DNA from: Acidobacteriota bacterium
Lineage (GTDB): Bacteria; Acidobacteriota; Blastocatellia; Pyrinomonadales; Pyrinomonadaceae
Length of the DNA: 64,000 nucleotides
Assembly: GCA_023389035.1 (NCBI GenBank)
Contig: JAEWFC010000023.1
Coordinates: forward strand, 330,062-394,061
Reading direction: 5' to 3'
This document shows positions 14,926 through 24,317 of this stretch, piece by piece (within the stretch, counting starts at the first letter, position 1; each line of letters begins with the position of its first letter). The position numbers and the translations under genes were made by a program. Below the pieces are notes generated by a model. It did not search any database, was not told where the DNA came from, and saw nothing but the letters and a program-made list of their open reading frames with translations.

Positions 14926-16341
14926 TCACCCACGCTCGTATATGACCTTTCCACCAGCGATCGTAAAAGTGACAGCAGCCGTTTTGATCCGGTCAGGATC
15001 CGTGTCGCGATCGATCAATACGATGTCTGCGAGCATTCCTGGTTCGATCGTCCCTTTAATGTTCTCTTGAAATTCCGCATAGGCTGACCCGGCAGTGTAA
15101 TATCCGACCGATTCTGCGAATATTGCCTCGCCAAAAACGGACAAGCTTAGCAGCGGATCGATATCGGTCATCGGAGCGTCCGAGCCGAATGCGATATTCA
15201 CTTTGGCCGATGTAAGCCGTTGGAATCGTCGATCGCTGGACCGCCATCCAAACAAATGCGGCTGCATAGATGCGATCATGCCTGAGCGGGCAAATCGTTC
15301 GATATCTTCATCACGGATCCGCTCGGCGTGTTCGATGCGGAACCTGCGATCGCGGTTGCCGTTGGCACGGGCGGCAGCTTCGAATACGTCCAGCGCCTTA
15401 CGGACCTGTTCTTCGCCTATGGCGTGGAGCAGCACCTGCATTCCCGCCTTGTCTGCGGCGATCACGCGCGGCAGCAGATCAGTGTCGTCTTCGGCGGTTC
15501 CTTTCAGGCATCCCGTTCGGACCATCGCGTCTCCCGCGGCGGCTTTCAAACCGGCCTCGATATATTTCTTTACGTCGGGCAGGCCGTGGCAATCATAGAT
15601 GCGAACCTTAAGCCGGCCGTCACGGGCCATTTCACGATAGAGTGCGGCGTGGTCGTCGGAATCGGTGTCCTGCACGCTGGTAATTCCGTAAGATACAGCG
15701 TAGTTGGACGCGGTCTCGGCGATCTCAGCCCAGCGGCGAGTGTGATCTGACGGCACGCGTCGGCGAACGCGGTCCAATGACGCTCCGTTCACGATGCCCG
15801 GCATCGAACCGGTCACACCGCCGCTGCGAAGTGCAGCCGAGTTTGCGAGCGCGATTGCCGGTTGTAGGTTGTAAAGGAGGAGAGGGTTATTCGGGGACGC
15901 GGCGTCTAATTCAGCACCTGAAACCTCTTTGAAAAGAGCGGCGCTGCCGCCGCTCCCCAATATCCAACGGCCCTTCGGCAGGAAGCGAGCGTAATGCCTA
16001 ACGTGTGCGAGCAGTTCGTCCCTTGAACCGATCTCTCTGAGATCAAGCGTCGAGAACATGTTCCCGATCGCCATGAAATGGACGTGCGAATCATTGAAGC
16101 CGGGCAGCAGCAGACGCCCGCGAGCGTCGATGACACGTGTTCGCTCGCCGATCAGGGGTTTGATCTCTGCATTAGAACCGACTGTAGCGATCTTTTCACC
16201 GACGATCGCGACGGCTTGTGTTCTTTTGCCGGAAGCCGGGAGAAAGCTGGCGTTGATGATCGCGAGATCTGCCGCCTGCTGGCCGCTTGCGGCGGCAACG
16301 GCCGCAAGCAGCACACAAGCCAACGCCAATGGACGGATCAT
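14926..16341 (-). CDS. Exported YtcJ/NfdA-type amidohydrolase, shorter copy
   Basis: The 471-residue protein has a signal peptide (MIRPLALACVLLAAVAAASG) and the amidohydrolase pattern LLLPGFNDSHVHF with the HxH metal ligands near residue 86. RIEHAERI and AFGSDAPMTDIDPL follow, with later metal-ligand positions. It is a paralogue of the gene just upstream, which ends 4 bp inside it (ATGA overlap). Compared with that copy it lacks about 20 residues after Lys in KGTAEDDTD, where the other has KGFADGSLGSTTAWFF. It may have a different or reduced activity. Such enzymes hydrolyse amide or formamide bonds, and the substrate is unknown. Confidence 0.85.
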   Translation of the reverse strand: MIRPLALACVLLAAVAAASGQQAADLAIINASFLPASGKRTQAVAIVGEKIATVGSNAEIKPLIGERTRVIDARGRLLLPGFNDSHVHFMAIGNMFSTLDLREIGSRDELLAHVRHYARFLPKGRWILGSGGSAALFKEVSGAELDAASPNNPLLLYNLQPAIALANSAALRSGGVTGSMPGIVNGASLDRVRRRVPSDHTRRWAEIAETASNYAVSYGITSVQDTDSDDHAALYREMARDGRLKVRIYDCHGLPDVKKYIEAGLKAAAGDAMVRTGCLKGTAEDDTDLLPRVIAADKAGMQVLLHAIGEEQVRKALDVFEAAARANGNRDRRFRIEHAERIRDEDIERFARSGMIASMQPHLFGWRSSDRRFQRLTSAKVNIAFGSDAPMTDIDPLLSLSVFGEAIFAESVGYYTAGSAYAEFQENIKGTIEPGMLADIVLIDRDTDPDRIKTAAVTFTIAGGKVIYERG

Positions 16342-17996
16342 TTAGCCTCGTAAACCAATCTACCGTCGACGAACGTCATCAGCACGCGGATATCCCGGAT
16401 CTTGACAGGATCGATGCTGAAGATATCGTCGGAAAGCACGACCATATCGGCAAGCTTGCCGGGTTCGATGGTTCCCTTTATCGATTCCTGAAATTCCGCA
16501 TATGCTGAACCCGCCGTGAACGCGCGGATAGTTTCCTCGACCGTGATCTTCTGTTCGGGGATCCAGCCCTCGGGATTTTTGTCGTCAAGCGTCCGGCGCG
16601 TTACGGCCGCGTAGACACCCCAGATCGGATCCAGCGGTGCGACCGGCGAATCAGAACCGAAAGCAAGAACACCGCCGCTATCGAGAATGGTTCGAAATGC
16701 GTATGTTCCCTTCAGACGCGGCTCGTCGAGGCGTTTCCACGCCCAGCGGCCGTCATCGATAATGTGGTAAGGCTGCATCGACGCGACGACCTTTTGTCCG
16801 GCAAAACGTTTAAGGTCAGCGATCCGAACGTGCTGTGCATGCTCGATCGTGAAGCGCCGGTCGTGCACGCCGACCGACTGTTCGGCAGCTTTGAAATGGT
16901 CGAGGATAACGGCATTAGCACGATCGCCGATAGCGTGAATGCGGATCTGCAGCCCGGCCTTATCGGCGTTGGTTATGTCATCGCGCATTGTCGTCATAAC
17001 ATCTGCCATCGCAAGTCCCGTGCTGTTTGGTGCGTCGAGATACGGTTCAAAGAACCACGCCGTCGTCGAACCCAGACTGCCATCAGCAAATCCTTTCAAG
17101 CAGCCAACACGGAGCATCGCGTCACCAAAAGCGGCACGAACTCCGGTGCGTGCCCAACGCTGGTAGTCACCAAGTGGTGAACAGCCGTAAACCCGCGTTT
17201 TGAGCGTTCCGCGGCGAACCAATTCCTGATAAACGCCGACGTCCGTTCCGGCCGACATATCCTGAACGCTCGTGACGCCGAGCGAGGCTGCGTGCTCCGA
17301 TGCCGCCTGTGCGGCTTCAAGCCTTTCGTCCCAGCTCGGCGACGGGATTACCTTCGAGACATACGTCATCGCTTCGTCCTTCAGCACGCCGGTCGGGTTT
17401 CCTGCACTGTCACGCACGATCTCGCCGCCCGGCACTTCCTTAGTGTCCTTATTAACGCCCGCAAGTTTCAGAGCGGCCGAATTCGCGAGGGCCATGTGGC
17501 CGTCGAGGCGGTCGATGAATACCGGATTATCAGGCGTAACCGCGTCGATCATAGCAGCGGTCGGCAGGTCGTTCGGCGTCCAATTTTCGTGGTCCCATTT
17601 GCCGCCGAGTATCCAGCGCCCTTTCGGCAGTTTCGCAGCGAAAGCCTTTATTCGTTCGACGAATTCCGCGGGCGTTTTCGCCGTCCGCAGATCGACGGAT
17701 GAAAGCTGCTGGCCTGTTTCAAGAAAATGTACGTGCGCGTCATTGAAGCCGGGAATAACCGTCTTCCCTTTCAGGTCGATGACCTTCGTGGCAGAGCCTG
17801 CGAGGGGACGTATAGAGGCATCGCTGCCGATCGCGACCACACGGTTGCCTTTGACAGCTACCGCCGTCACGCCTGAACTGTTGCCGGCCATAGGACGCAC
17901 GTTTCCATTGACGAGTATGAGGTCAGCCGTAATTACCTGGCCGAACGCAGAGGCAGCGAACGCAGCGAGAATCACAAATGCAGTTATCGTTTTCAT
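16338..17996 (-). CDS. Exported YtcJ/NfdA-type amidohydrolase, full-length copy
   Basis: The 552-residue enzyme begins with a signal peptide (MKTITAFVILAAFAASAFGQ). It has VIPGFNDAHVHFLETG (HxH metal site), KGFADGSLGSTTAWFFEPYL, FTIEHAQHV and FGSDSPVAPLDPIWG, the full signature of the YtcJ/NfdA amidohydrolase group. The start is set at 17996 by the signal peptide. The open frame continues to 18305 but would run into the divergent gene at 18099. It is the first gene of a two-gene tandem duplication with a 4-bp overlap. The substrate cannot be read from the sequence. Confidence 0.88.
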   Translation of the reverse strand: MKTITAFVILAAFAASAFGQVITADLILVNGNVRPMAGNSSGVTAVAVKGNRVVAIGSDASIRPLAGSATKVIDLKGKTVIPGFNDAHVHFLETGQQLSSVDLRTAKTPAEFVERIKAFAAKLPKGRWILGGKWDHENWTPNDLPTAAMIDAVTPDNPVFIDRLDGHMALANSAALKLAGVNKDTKEVPGGEIVRDSAGNPTGVLKDEAMTYVSKVIPSPSWDERLEAAQAASEHAASLGVTSVQDMSAGTDVGVYQELVRRGTLKTRVYGCSPLGDYQRWARTGVRAAFGDAMLRVGCLKGFADGSLGSTTAWFFEPYLDAPNSTGLAMADVMTTMRDDITNADKAGLQIRIHAIGDRANAVILDHFKAAEQSVGVHDRRFTIEHAQHVRIADLKRFAGQKVVASMQPYHIIDDGRWAWKRLDEPRLKGTYAFRTILDSGGVLAFGSDSPVAPLDPIWGVYAAVTRRTLDDKNPEGWIPEQKITVEETIRAFTAGSAYAEFQESIKGTIEPGKLADMVVLSDDIFSIDPVKIRDIRVLMTFVDGRLVYEAK

Positions 17997-18098
17997 AATT
18001 TGGGCGTAACCGGCTGAAAGTGTCTGCCGGCGAATTCGCGAAGATAGCGAAAGTTCAAAGGGAAAGTGTATGCTTTGTAAATCGGGCTGATTATAGCA

Positions 18099-18626
18099 AT
18101 GAATGAAAAGTATATCCAGATTTTGGGCATCGCCGCCGCCGCTATCTACGGTGTATTCATTGTTTTCCTCTACGCCGCCGAGCCCAGATCGATCGAAGAG
18201 ATCACGGTGAAAGCGAAGCAGACAGTCGGCGACGCGGTGACCAAAGGGTCGGTCGTCGTCGGTACATACGAGGTCGATCCGGCCCTGTTCGAGCAGGGCC
18301 TGCAAGCATTTCGGCAGGACAATTTCATCGCTGCGCGTGACGCTTTTGAGCGTGCGGACCCGGAAAAGCGTGATGCCCGAACGCAGTTCTATCTGGCGTA
18401 CAGCTATTACCGGCAGGGCTGGGGACGCGTCACCAGCGACGATGCATTGTTTGCACAGGCGTTGGAGACGCTTTCACGTGTTTCAATGCTCGAACCGAAT
18501 TACCGCTCAGACGATGCTAACCTGCAGCTTCGCACGTCTGCTGAGCTGAAAGCCGAGCTAGAAGAGGGCCTGCGGGTGACGGCCGACGATTTTAACCCGC
18601 TCCGTGTTTTCCGGGTAAGAAAATGA
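18099..18626 (+). CDS. Membrane-anchored TPR-like protein
   Basis: The 175-residue protein has one N-terminal helix (YIQILGIAAAAIYGVFIVFLY). Beyond it comes a tetratricopeptide-like region (DPALFEQGLQAFRQDNFIAA then RDAFERADP, and TQFYLAYSYYRQGWG). It overlaps the next membrane gene by 4 bp (ATGA), so the two products probably work together. No named family is recognised. Confidence 0.7.
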   Translation: MNEKYIQILGIAAAAIYGVFIVFLYAAEPRSIEEITVKAKQTVGDAVTKGSVVVGTYEVDPALFEQGLQAFRQDNFIAARDAFERADPEKRDARTQFYLAYSYYRQGWGRVTSDDALFAQALETLSRVSMLEPNYRSDDANLQLRTSAELKAELEEGLRVTADDFNPLRVFRVRK

Positions 18627-19384
18627 ACCAAGAGATCGAAAGATCACATGACCTGGAAGAAGCGGACGTCACGCTCGTCGAGACGGACGAATCCGTGACG
18701 GTCGTCAGATCTCGAGAACTGATGCCCGCAGAAGCCGATGGTCCAGCCGAAAACCTTGCCCAGCGGTTCTATCTCAGATATCTATTCGTTCCGTGGATAT
18801 TTCTGACGGTGACACTGCTCGGCGGAATGAGGCTGAGCGGCATCGACGGCTCATTCATATTTCTGAAACCCGCCCTGCTCTACCTCATCTTTGCGGCGAT
18901 ACTACTTGTGCTCTTTTTCCGGGCCGGCTTGATCAGCATCTCGGGCTGGTTCAATGAACGATTTCCGCTGAGAAAGAATCTCGCGAACGGTGTCGTCATC
19001 CTGTCACTGTTTGCCGCGACCACGCAGCTCTTCAATGCGCTTACGCCGGAACAAGGACTTCCGTTTTGGATCATCTCGTTCTGTTTTCTTTGGACACTCT
19101 GGAATAACCTCTTCGCGGATTTCGATACCAAGAAGCTGCTGCGGTCGCTGGGTGGACTGTTCGGGCTGGCGTTCGTTACGAAGTATCTCGTGCTTGCGAA
19201 CTTGACGGCTCCCGCAGGCCAGGGCTGGCTGCGGTCGCTGATCGAAAACCCGGCACAGCAGACAGTGACGTGGCTGCTCGACCTGCCGCAATTCTCCGCC
19301 GGGACGGGCTATATTCAGTTCTTTGCGGTTGCTCTTTATTTACTCGGGCTATTTCTTTTCCCGGCATCGACCGCCGATGACTAG
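18623..19384 (+). CDS. Polytopic membrane protein, unknown
   Basis: The 253-residue protein has a polar acidic N-terminus of about 55 residues and then about six hydrophobic helices (for example YLFVPWIFLTVTLLGGMRL, PALLYLIFAAILLVLFF and YIQFFAVALYLLGLFLF). It is translationally coupled to the TPR-like gene. I do not recognise the family. Confidence 0.7.
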   Translation: MNQEIERSHDLEEADVTLVETDESVTVVRSRELMPAEADGPAENLAQRFYLRYLFVPWIFLTVTLLGGMRLSGIDGSFIFLKPALLYLIFAAILLVLFFRAGLISISGWFNERFPLRKNLANGVVILSLFAATTQLFNALTPEQGLPFWIISFCFLWTLWNNLFADFDTKKLLRSLGGLFGLAFVTKYLVLANLTAPAGQGWLRSLIENPAQQTVTWLLDLPQFSAGTGYIQFFAVALYLLGLFLFPASTADD

Positions 19385-19488
19385 TTGATCCTTGCATTAT
19401 CCAGGGACTCAAACTCATTTAGCTTAGCGACTTTGCGTTGAAGATCTGCATCTAATCCGTTTACGGACCGATTTCGAAATCTGCTTTT

Positions 19489-20985
19489 ATGAATCGTTTT
19501 ATTTTTCTCGCGGTAATTTTAGTACTCAGCTCGTTCACCTTCGCCCAATCGCCATCAAAGATCTTAAGCAACGCTGAGAAGGCATTGGGCGGCAAACGTC
19601 AGCTTAAGGCCCTGAACGGCTGGCGTGCGGTCGGCACGATCAGTGATCCCTCAACGGGAAAGACAGGCAAATTTACGATGCAGGCATCGTCGCCGAACCT
19701 TTTTCATATTGCGTATGACCTGGACGGATTTGAGTACGAATCAGCTTATAACGGGCGGTCGGGTTGGGTACGGGATTCGCGAAACGGCCTGACGACGCTG
19801 ACCGGCCAACAGAGCCTGGATATGCAGGCTGAAGCAGCTTACCGGCTGCGGCTTTGGACGGACTACAAAGCTCAGCGTGCAAGGCTAGCTGCAGCTCCGC
19901 GTTCAGAGATCAATGGCCGCCCGGCCGCATCGGTCACGATCTCGTCACCAAAGGGCGGCAAAATGCGTCTGTACTTTGACGGAACGTCCGGCTTGCCGGT
20001 ACGAGACGAGGTAGTCAGCGATGGAGATTCACGAGCATTCACATATGCCGATTACCGGCCGGTTGGCGGGCTTCAGAGGCCGCACACGCTAACGATGGCG
20101 AATGGTGACGCGAACTATTCGATAACGATCGATCGATATGATTCCACGGTCGATCGGTCGGCATTCGACTTTCCACAGAACGCGGGTGAACCGCTGCCGG
20201 ATATAGCCCAACTTCTCACGCAGCTGCAGGCAAACGAGGACAAGGTTGAAGAACTGCTTGATACCTATTCGTATGTACAGAAAAGCATTCGCCGAGAGCT
20301 GGGCAAGGACGGCGTGCTCCGCGAGGTCGGATCAGAAACCTTCCAGCTGTCATTCTACAAAGGTAATCGCATCCGCCGGATGATCGAGAAGAATGGCAAA
20401 CCACTCAGCGAAAGCGATCAAAAGGACGAAGACAAAGAGGTCGCAAAACGTGTTGAGGAGATCGAGAAAGAGATAGCGAAGGCTGAGAAGCGATCCGCCT
20501 CCGGCCCGCCGTCTGAGAACGGCCAACGTGTCTCGATCGCCGAGGTGCTGCGTGCTTCACGGCTTATAAACCCGAGACGCGAGCGTTTTCGCGGGCGCGA
20601 GGTGATCGTTTTCGATTTCGAGCCGAACCCGAATTTCGATTATAAGAACGCCAAGAGCATGCTCAAATTTTTTGGGAAAACGGCGGGCGTGATGTGGATC
20701 GACGAGAACGACAAACAGGTCGCACGGCTTGAGGCGTATCTTGCAGATAGCTTTAATGTAGGCGGCGGAGTGCTTGCCAAGTTGCGAAAAGGTGCGACCT
20801 TCACGCTTGAGCAGGAACGCGTGAATAACGAGATCTGGCTGCCGTCTGTCGCGGATATAAATCTATCGGTCCGCGTTCTGCTGGTGAAAGGTGTGAACGT
20901 TAACCAGGTCGTTCGATCGTATGACTACCGGAAGTTCGCCAGTGAATTCAAGGACGCAGTGATCGACGAAGTGCGAAACCCTTAA
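19489..20985 (+). CDS. Exported two-part LolA-like protein
   Basis: The 498-residue protein has a signal peptide (MNRFIFLAVILVLSSFTFAQ). Its first half (about residues 25-240) follows the lipoprotein-sorting style (ILSNAEKALGGKRQLKALNG, PNLFHIAYDLDGFEYESAYN, RLYFDGTSGLPVRDE). The second half (about 250-498) resembles outer-membrane lipoprotein-sorting proteins (VLRASRLINPRRERFRGREV, VMWIDENDKQVARLEAYL). A charged helical stretch (KEVAKRVEEIEKEIAKAEKR) links conserved blocks of the second half. No lipobox is present. It ends 4 bp inside the convergent anti-sigma-like gene. Confidence 0.65.
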   Translation: MNRFIFLAVILVLSSFTFAQSPSKILSNAEKALGGKRQLKALNGWRAVGTISDPSTGKTGKFTMQASSPNLFHIAYDLDGFEYESAYNGRSGWVRDSRNGLTTLTGQQSLDMQAEAAYRLRLWTDYKAQRARLAAAPRSEINGRPAASVTISSPKGGKMRLYFDGTSGLPVRDEVVSDGDSRAFTYADYRPVGGLQRPHTLTMANGDANYSITIDRYDSTVDRSAFDFPQNAGEPLPDIAQLLTQLQANEDKVEELLDTYSYVQKSIRRELGKDGVLREVGSETFQLSFYKGNRIRRMIEKNGKPLSESDQKDEDKEVAKRVEEIEKEIAKAEKRSASGPPSENGQRVSIAEVLRASRLINPRRERFRGREVIVFDFEPNPNFDYKNAKSMLKFFGKTAGVMWIDENDKQVARLEAYLADSFNVGGGVLAKLRKGATFTLEQERVNNEIWLPSVADINLSVRVLLVKGVNVNQVVRSYDYRKFASEFKDAVIDEVRNP

Positions 20986-21806
20986 CGGTTTCGCAACTCG
21001 ATAGTACGTGTCTCATCGCCCCTTTTGACGGTGATGGTGCGGCCGTTGAATCCGCCTTCAAAGGTCGAATCTGCCGCAAGTGTACCGCCATTGATCGCGA
21101 TCACCGCGTCGCCGGCTGTCACGCCTGAGCGTCCCGCAAGGCTAGCCGCCTCGACACCTTTCGCGACCCAGTTCCCACCTGAAAATTCCGCATCGATCCC
21201 GATCATTTGCAGCACCTCACGCACGGGTACTTTTACCTTGTTTTCCGGCGTGGGCTGCGGAACGATCACGTCAGGAGTCGAAAGGCCGCGTGGAACGGCG
21301 GGTTCGCGGATAGGACTGATCGCTCGATCGATGGAGCCCGGATTGTCGATCGGGATGGCCAGCGGCAGGGTCTCGGTTGTTCGCGGAACACGTTTCTGCC
21401 GGACGGCGGGTTGAACGCTTGGTTCTGCGATAGCGAATTCGGTCCGCGGCACGCGTGCATCGGCCGGCTGCTCAGAGATCGCGGTCTCAGGTGCCGACGG
21501 CTGTACTACGGGCTGTGATCGTATCGGCTCAGCGGGTGCCGGTTCTGCAGCAACCGGCCGGGCGGACGAAACGGGTGCGTTCTCACCGCTTCTGAACGCG
21601 ATCCAGACCGCCGGCACCATCGCCAGCATAAGCATTAGAGCGATGCCGGCCGAAGCCGGTATCAGCCAGCGCGTACGACGTTCGGGCCTGCCTTGTGCGA
21701 TACGGCGACGCACGCCTATCTCAAAGTCTGAGGGAGCTGAGGCACGCGGTAAGGCAGCCAGCACTTCGGCGATCTTGTCGTCGCTGATGTTATTTGTGTC
21801 GTTCAT
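20982..21806 (-). CDS. Putative anti-sigma protein with single membrane helix and C-terminal PDZ domain
   Basis: The 274-residue protein has a short cytoplasmic part (about residues 1-45, DKIAEVLAALPRASAPSDFE then IGVRRRIAQ), one membrane helix (WLIPASAGIALMLMLAMVPA), and a long proline- and alanine-rich linker. It ends in a PDZ-like domain (about 185-270, with GVEAASLAGRSGVTAGDAVI then AINGGTLA). It overlaps the upstream ECF sigma gene by 17 bp. The position and topology fit an anti-sigma factor. The PDZ domain would then lie in the periplasm and might bind exposed C-termini of damaged envelope proteins. The N-terminus lacks an obvious zinc-binding HxxxCxxC motif. Confidence 0.65.
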   Translation of the reverse strand: MNDTNNISDDKIAEVLAALPRASAPSDFEIGVRRRIAQGRPERRTRWLIPASAGIALMLMLAMVPAVWIAFRSGENAPVSSARPVAAEPAPAEPIRSQPVVQPSAPETAISEQPADARVPRTEFAIAEPSVQPAVRQKRVPRTTETLPLAIPIDNPGSIDRAISPIREPAVPRGLSTPDVIVPQPTPENKVKVPVREVLQMIGIDAEFSGGNWVAKGVEAASLAGRSGVTAGDAVIAINGGTLAADSTFEGGFNGRTITVKRGDETRTIELRNR

Positions 21807-22446
21807 CGAACTCTGAAAAATGCTCTTTTAACTTCTCGCGGAGCATTGCGCGTGCACGGCTGATCCGTGACTTTGTCGTTCCGAGGCCCAGTTTCATAAC
21901 CTCGGCCACTTCGTCGTAACTAAGGTCCTCAATGTCGCGAAGCAAGATCGGAATACGATATTTCTCCGGGAGCGTAGCGATCGCACGGGCGATGATCTTT
22001 TCACGCTCATTTGTCTCGAGTCCCGAATCAGGCAGCGGCCTTGTATCCGGCGGCTGAAACTCGGAACCATCTTCCGGTTCCGATTGAAACAAACCTGTCA
22101 GCGAAAGCAGGTTGCGCCGCTTTCGCTTTCGGATCTCGCTGATCGCGAGGTTTGTCGCGATACGGTAGATATAGGTCGAAAACGCGTAATCCGTGTGATA
22201 CCTGTCGATCGCAAAATAGACGCGGACAAATGTCTCCTGTGCAAGATCGACCGCTTCCTCGTAATCATTCAAAAATCTGTATAGATAATTCGTGATCGCA
22301 TTGCGATATCGCGACATTATCTCTGCGAACGCGGCCTCATCGCCGTTCTTTGTTGCCTCGATGAGGGCATGGTCGGTTACTTTTTGTTCAGGCACAGAGG
22401 TTCGATGCACCTCCCGCCTTTTGTAACCGATCGTGTCTAGGGCCAT
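21790..22446 (-). CDS. ECF-family RNA polymerase sigma factor
   Basis: The 218-residue protein has sigma region 2 (AEIMSRYRNAITNYLYRFLN, DLAQETFVRVYFAIDRY, FSTYIYRIATNLAISEIRKR) and region 4 (LPEKYRIPILLRDIEDLSYD then EVAEVMKLGLGTTKSRISRA). It binds core RNA polymerase and directs a dedicated regulon. The gene overlaps the downstream membrane protein gene, its likely anti-sigma partner, by 17 bp. The ATG at 22446 has no ribosome site nearby. An internal GTG codon (VTDHALIEATKNGDEAAF) is another possible start. Confidence 0.92.
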   Translation of the reverse strand: MALDTIGYKRREVHRTSVPEQKVTDHALIEATKNGDEAAFAEIMSRYRNAITNYLYRFLNDYEEAVDLAQETFVRVYFAIDRYHTDYAFSTYIYRIATNLAISEIRKRKRRNLLSLTGLFQSEPEDGSEFQPPDTRPLPDSGLETNEREKIIARAIATLPEKYRIPILLRDIEDLSYDEVAEVMKLGLGTTKSRISRARAMLREKLKEHFSEFDERHK

Positions 22447-22544
22447 ACATTCATACTTTTGTACAACACATTATGGGATCGGCCAAAAGCGTTCCCAGTT
22501 TGAATCCACGCTTTCGGCCGAGATTGGTTCCACAAACTGCGGAA

Positions 22545-23141
22545 TTAGTTGCGAACGGAACTGAGCGTGAGTACGAGGTACATCTTTCCGGTCGAGTTTG
22601 GCAGCGAAAGAGTCCCGACCAGCGTCGGCACGCCGTCGCGGATGGTCGTGCGGTCAAGCGAGATGCCGGTCCATTCGTAATTCACAACGCCTTGCCCGGC
22701 ACCTTCCGGATTGCTGTTAATACGTACCGGCACACGCATTCCGAAGCTCACGGAATTTATGACGAACGCCTCAGCTCCGTCAGCGGTGCGCACCGGCTCA
22801 GCACCGCGGACCTTCCAATCCAGGAAGCCGGGCATCGCAGGCATTCCCTGAAAGCTCGCGTTCGACACGCTCTTGTACTCGACGGAGCCGCGGCGTCCGA
22901 TCATACCGAAAAAGGTTTCGGAAACACCGACGCCTTCGATCCCGAACGATTGCGACAGCTGCCGTACGACACCGGCCAAAGCCGGCGGTGTTTTCTTAGC
23001 AGCAGCCTCGGGACTGGCGGAAAGGACGTGGAAGGTAACCTGGATCGATTCGTCTGGGAGCGGAACGGCCTGGGCCCGAATCTCGCCTGCAAAGAGAGCT
23101 ATGAGGGAAAGAGAGAGAACGTAAAGGGTTCTTCTATTCAT
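22545..23141 (-). CDS. Exported protein, unknown
   Basis: The 198-residue protein has a signal peptide (RTLYVLSLSLIALFAGEIRA) and a beta-rich body (SIQVTFHVLSASPEAAAKK, GTLSLPNSTGKMYLVLTLSS). I do not recognise a family. It stands alone between the sigma factor and another exported protein on the same strand. Confidence 0.6.
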   Translation of the reverse strand: MNRRTLYVLSLSLIALFAGEIRAQAVPLPDESIQVTFHVLSASPEAAAKKTPPALAGVVRQLSQSFGIEGVGVSETFFGMIGRRGSVEYKSVSNASFQGMPAMPGFLDWKVRGAEPVRTADGAEAFVINSVSFGMRVPVRINSNPEGAGQGVVNYEWTGISLDRTTIRDGVPTLVGTLSLPNSTGKMYLVLTLSSVRN

Positions 23142-23231
23142 TTATCTATCATCTCCTGAGTCAAATTAGGAAGAGTTACCGAATACACTTGCCGCTCTGC
23201 GAAAGGTTGCAAATTCGTTTGCGCAAACGAA

Positions 23232-23258
23232 AAAGCCCCGGATAGTGACCGAGGCTTT
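23232..23258 (-). terminator. Rho-independent terminator of the exported protein gene 23282-24148
   Basis: On the minus strand AAAGCC, one bulged base, CGG, a seven-base loop, CCG, one bulged base and GGCTTT form a hairpin followed by TTTTT-like sequence. It lies 24 bp after the stop codon. Confidence 0.75.
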
Positions 23259-23281
23259 CGTGCTATTGATTCGAGCGAGAC

Positions 23282-24148
23282 TTACGGCTTCGCAAATAGC
23301 CCGTCGTCAACTTTTTGTCCGAAGGTGATCGTACCGACCTCTTGCTCTTCGAGCACCTTGTCACCCGACGACAGTACGGATTGAAACGGATAAAGCGTGC
23401 CTTGTGCGTAGTTATAATCGTAAAACTTCCGCCGGTAATCGACACCTGCCGACGTGTAATCGAGCATCATTACCCGAAAGCTCTTCACGCTGACATAATA
23501 CCGCGTACGGCGTCCGAGCTTATCGGTCATGTCGAGAAGGTGATACTCGACGCCAAAGATCTTTTCACGTCCCCCGAGAACCAGCTCGGCACCGGATTCC
23601 TTATATCGAAGCAACGCATCGATGCTGTGGAAGAGCTTGTCGCGAAACGCCTGTGCGGCGTCTTCATTCGGGATAAATGACGATTCGTTGAAGACTGTGA
23701 AGAGCTCGTTTCCGTCAAAGATCAGAGAGAACCGCACGTTCGGAAACTGCTGATCGATGCGTGTCTTTTCGATCTCGTCTGCTCCTCTGAGAAACCATCG
23801 CTGATATGTCGCAGTCTCGGATTTTCCTGCGGCGTTGGTTACGGTGATCTTGCCGCGTTCGGTCGCGGTCTTTCGAATGTGGTTGAGTGTAGTTCGGCCG
23901 TTAGGAAAACCGTAGATGGCGATAACAAGTTCTGCGACCTGTTCGGCTGTCAGGTTTCCCGATGAGATCTTAGCAGCGGATACGGCCGCCTCGACCTTTT
24001 TCTCATCGCTCGCGACGTCGGGATTCGCCGGCGTCGGGGCAGGCCTCGGGGTTTGCGACCATGCGGGAACCGCGAGTACAAATAGCAATCCGAGTCCTGC
24101 GATCAGGCGCAAATATGTTTTTTCCAAGAAAAAGGTCCTCAACATCAT
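23282..24148 (-). CDS. Exported protein, unknown
   Basis: The 288-residue protein has a signal peptide after a basic start (LRLIAGLGLLFVLAVPAWSQ) and a proline-rich linker (TPRPAPTPANPD). A globular part follows (NLTAEQVAELVIAIYGFPNG, FSLIFDGNELFTVFNESSF, YYVSVKSFRVMMLDYTSAG). It loosely resembles the LolA-like proteins nearby. The start was set at the ATG pair 24148/24145 because the signal peptide follows. The frame extends to 24235 with no supporting signal. Confidence 0.6.
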   Translation of the reverse strand: MMLRTFFLEKTYLRLIAGLGLLFVLAVPAWSQTPRPAPTPANPDVASDEKKVEAAVSAAKISSGNLTAEQVAELVIAIYGFPNGRTTLNHIRKTATERGKITVTNAAGKSETATYQRWFLRGADEIEKTRIDQQFPNVRFSLIFDGNELFTVFNESSFIPNEDAAQAFRDKLFHSIDALLRYKESGAELVLGGREKIFGVEYHLLDMTDKLGRRTRYYVSVKSFRVMMLDYTSAGVDYRRKFYDYNYAQGTLYPFQSVLSSGDKVLEEQEVGTITFGQKVDDGLFAKP

Positions 24149-24317
24149 TCGATTTTCGATAAAGGCGGATTGTAGCATAAAGGAACGCTGTCGGGCAGTT
24201 TTGGTATCAGGGCAAACTGCAATTACTGATGACATTTGCTATTAAAAAGATGCACCGGATGTGCATTTCCGCCGCCGTTGACTAAACGCGTTCGACACGA
24301 TCCGACTCGATAAATAC

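Noticed and set aside
17272..18009. 245-codon frame opposite the amidohydrolase
   Set aside because: Antisense shadow. The amidohydrolase has all its metal motifs in the other strand.
17997..18305. N-terminal extension of the long amidohydrolase to 18305
   Set aside because: It would overlap the divergent gene at 18099 and place 100 residues before a clear signal peptide.
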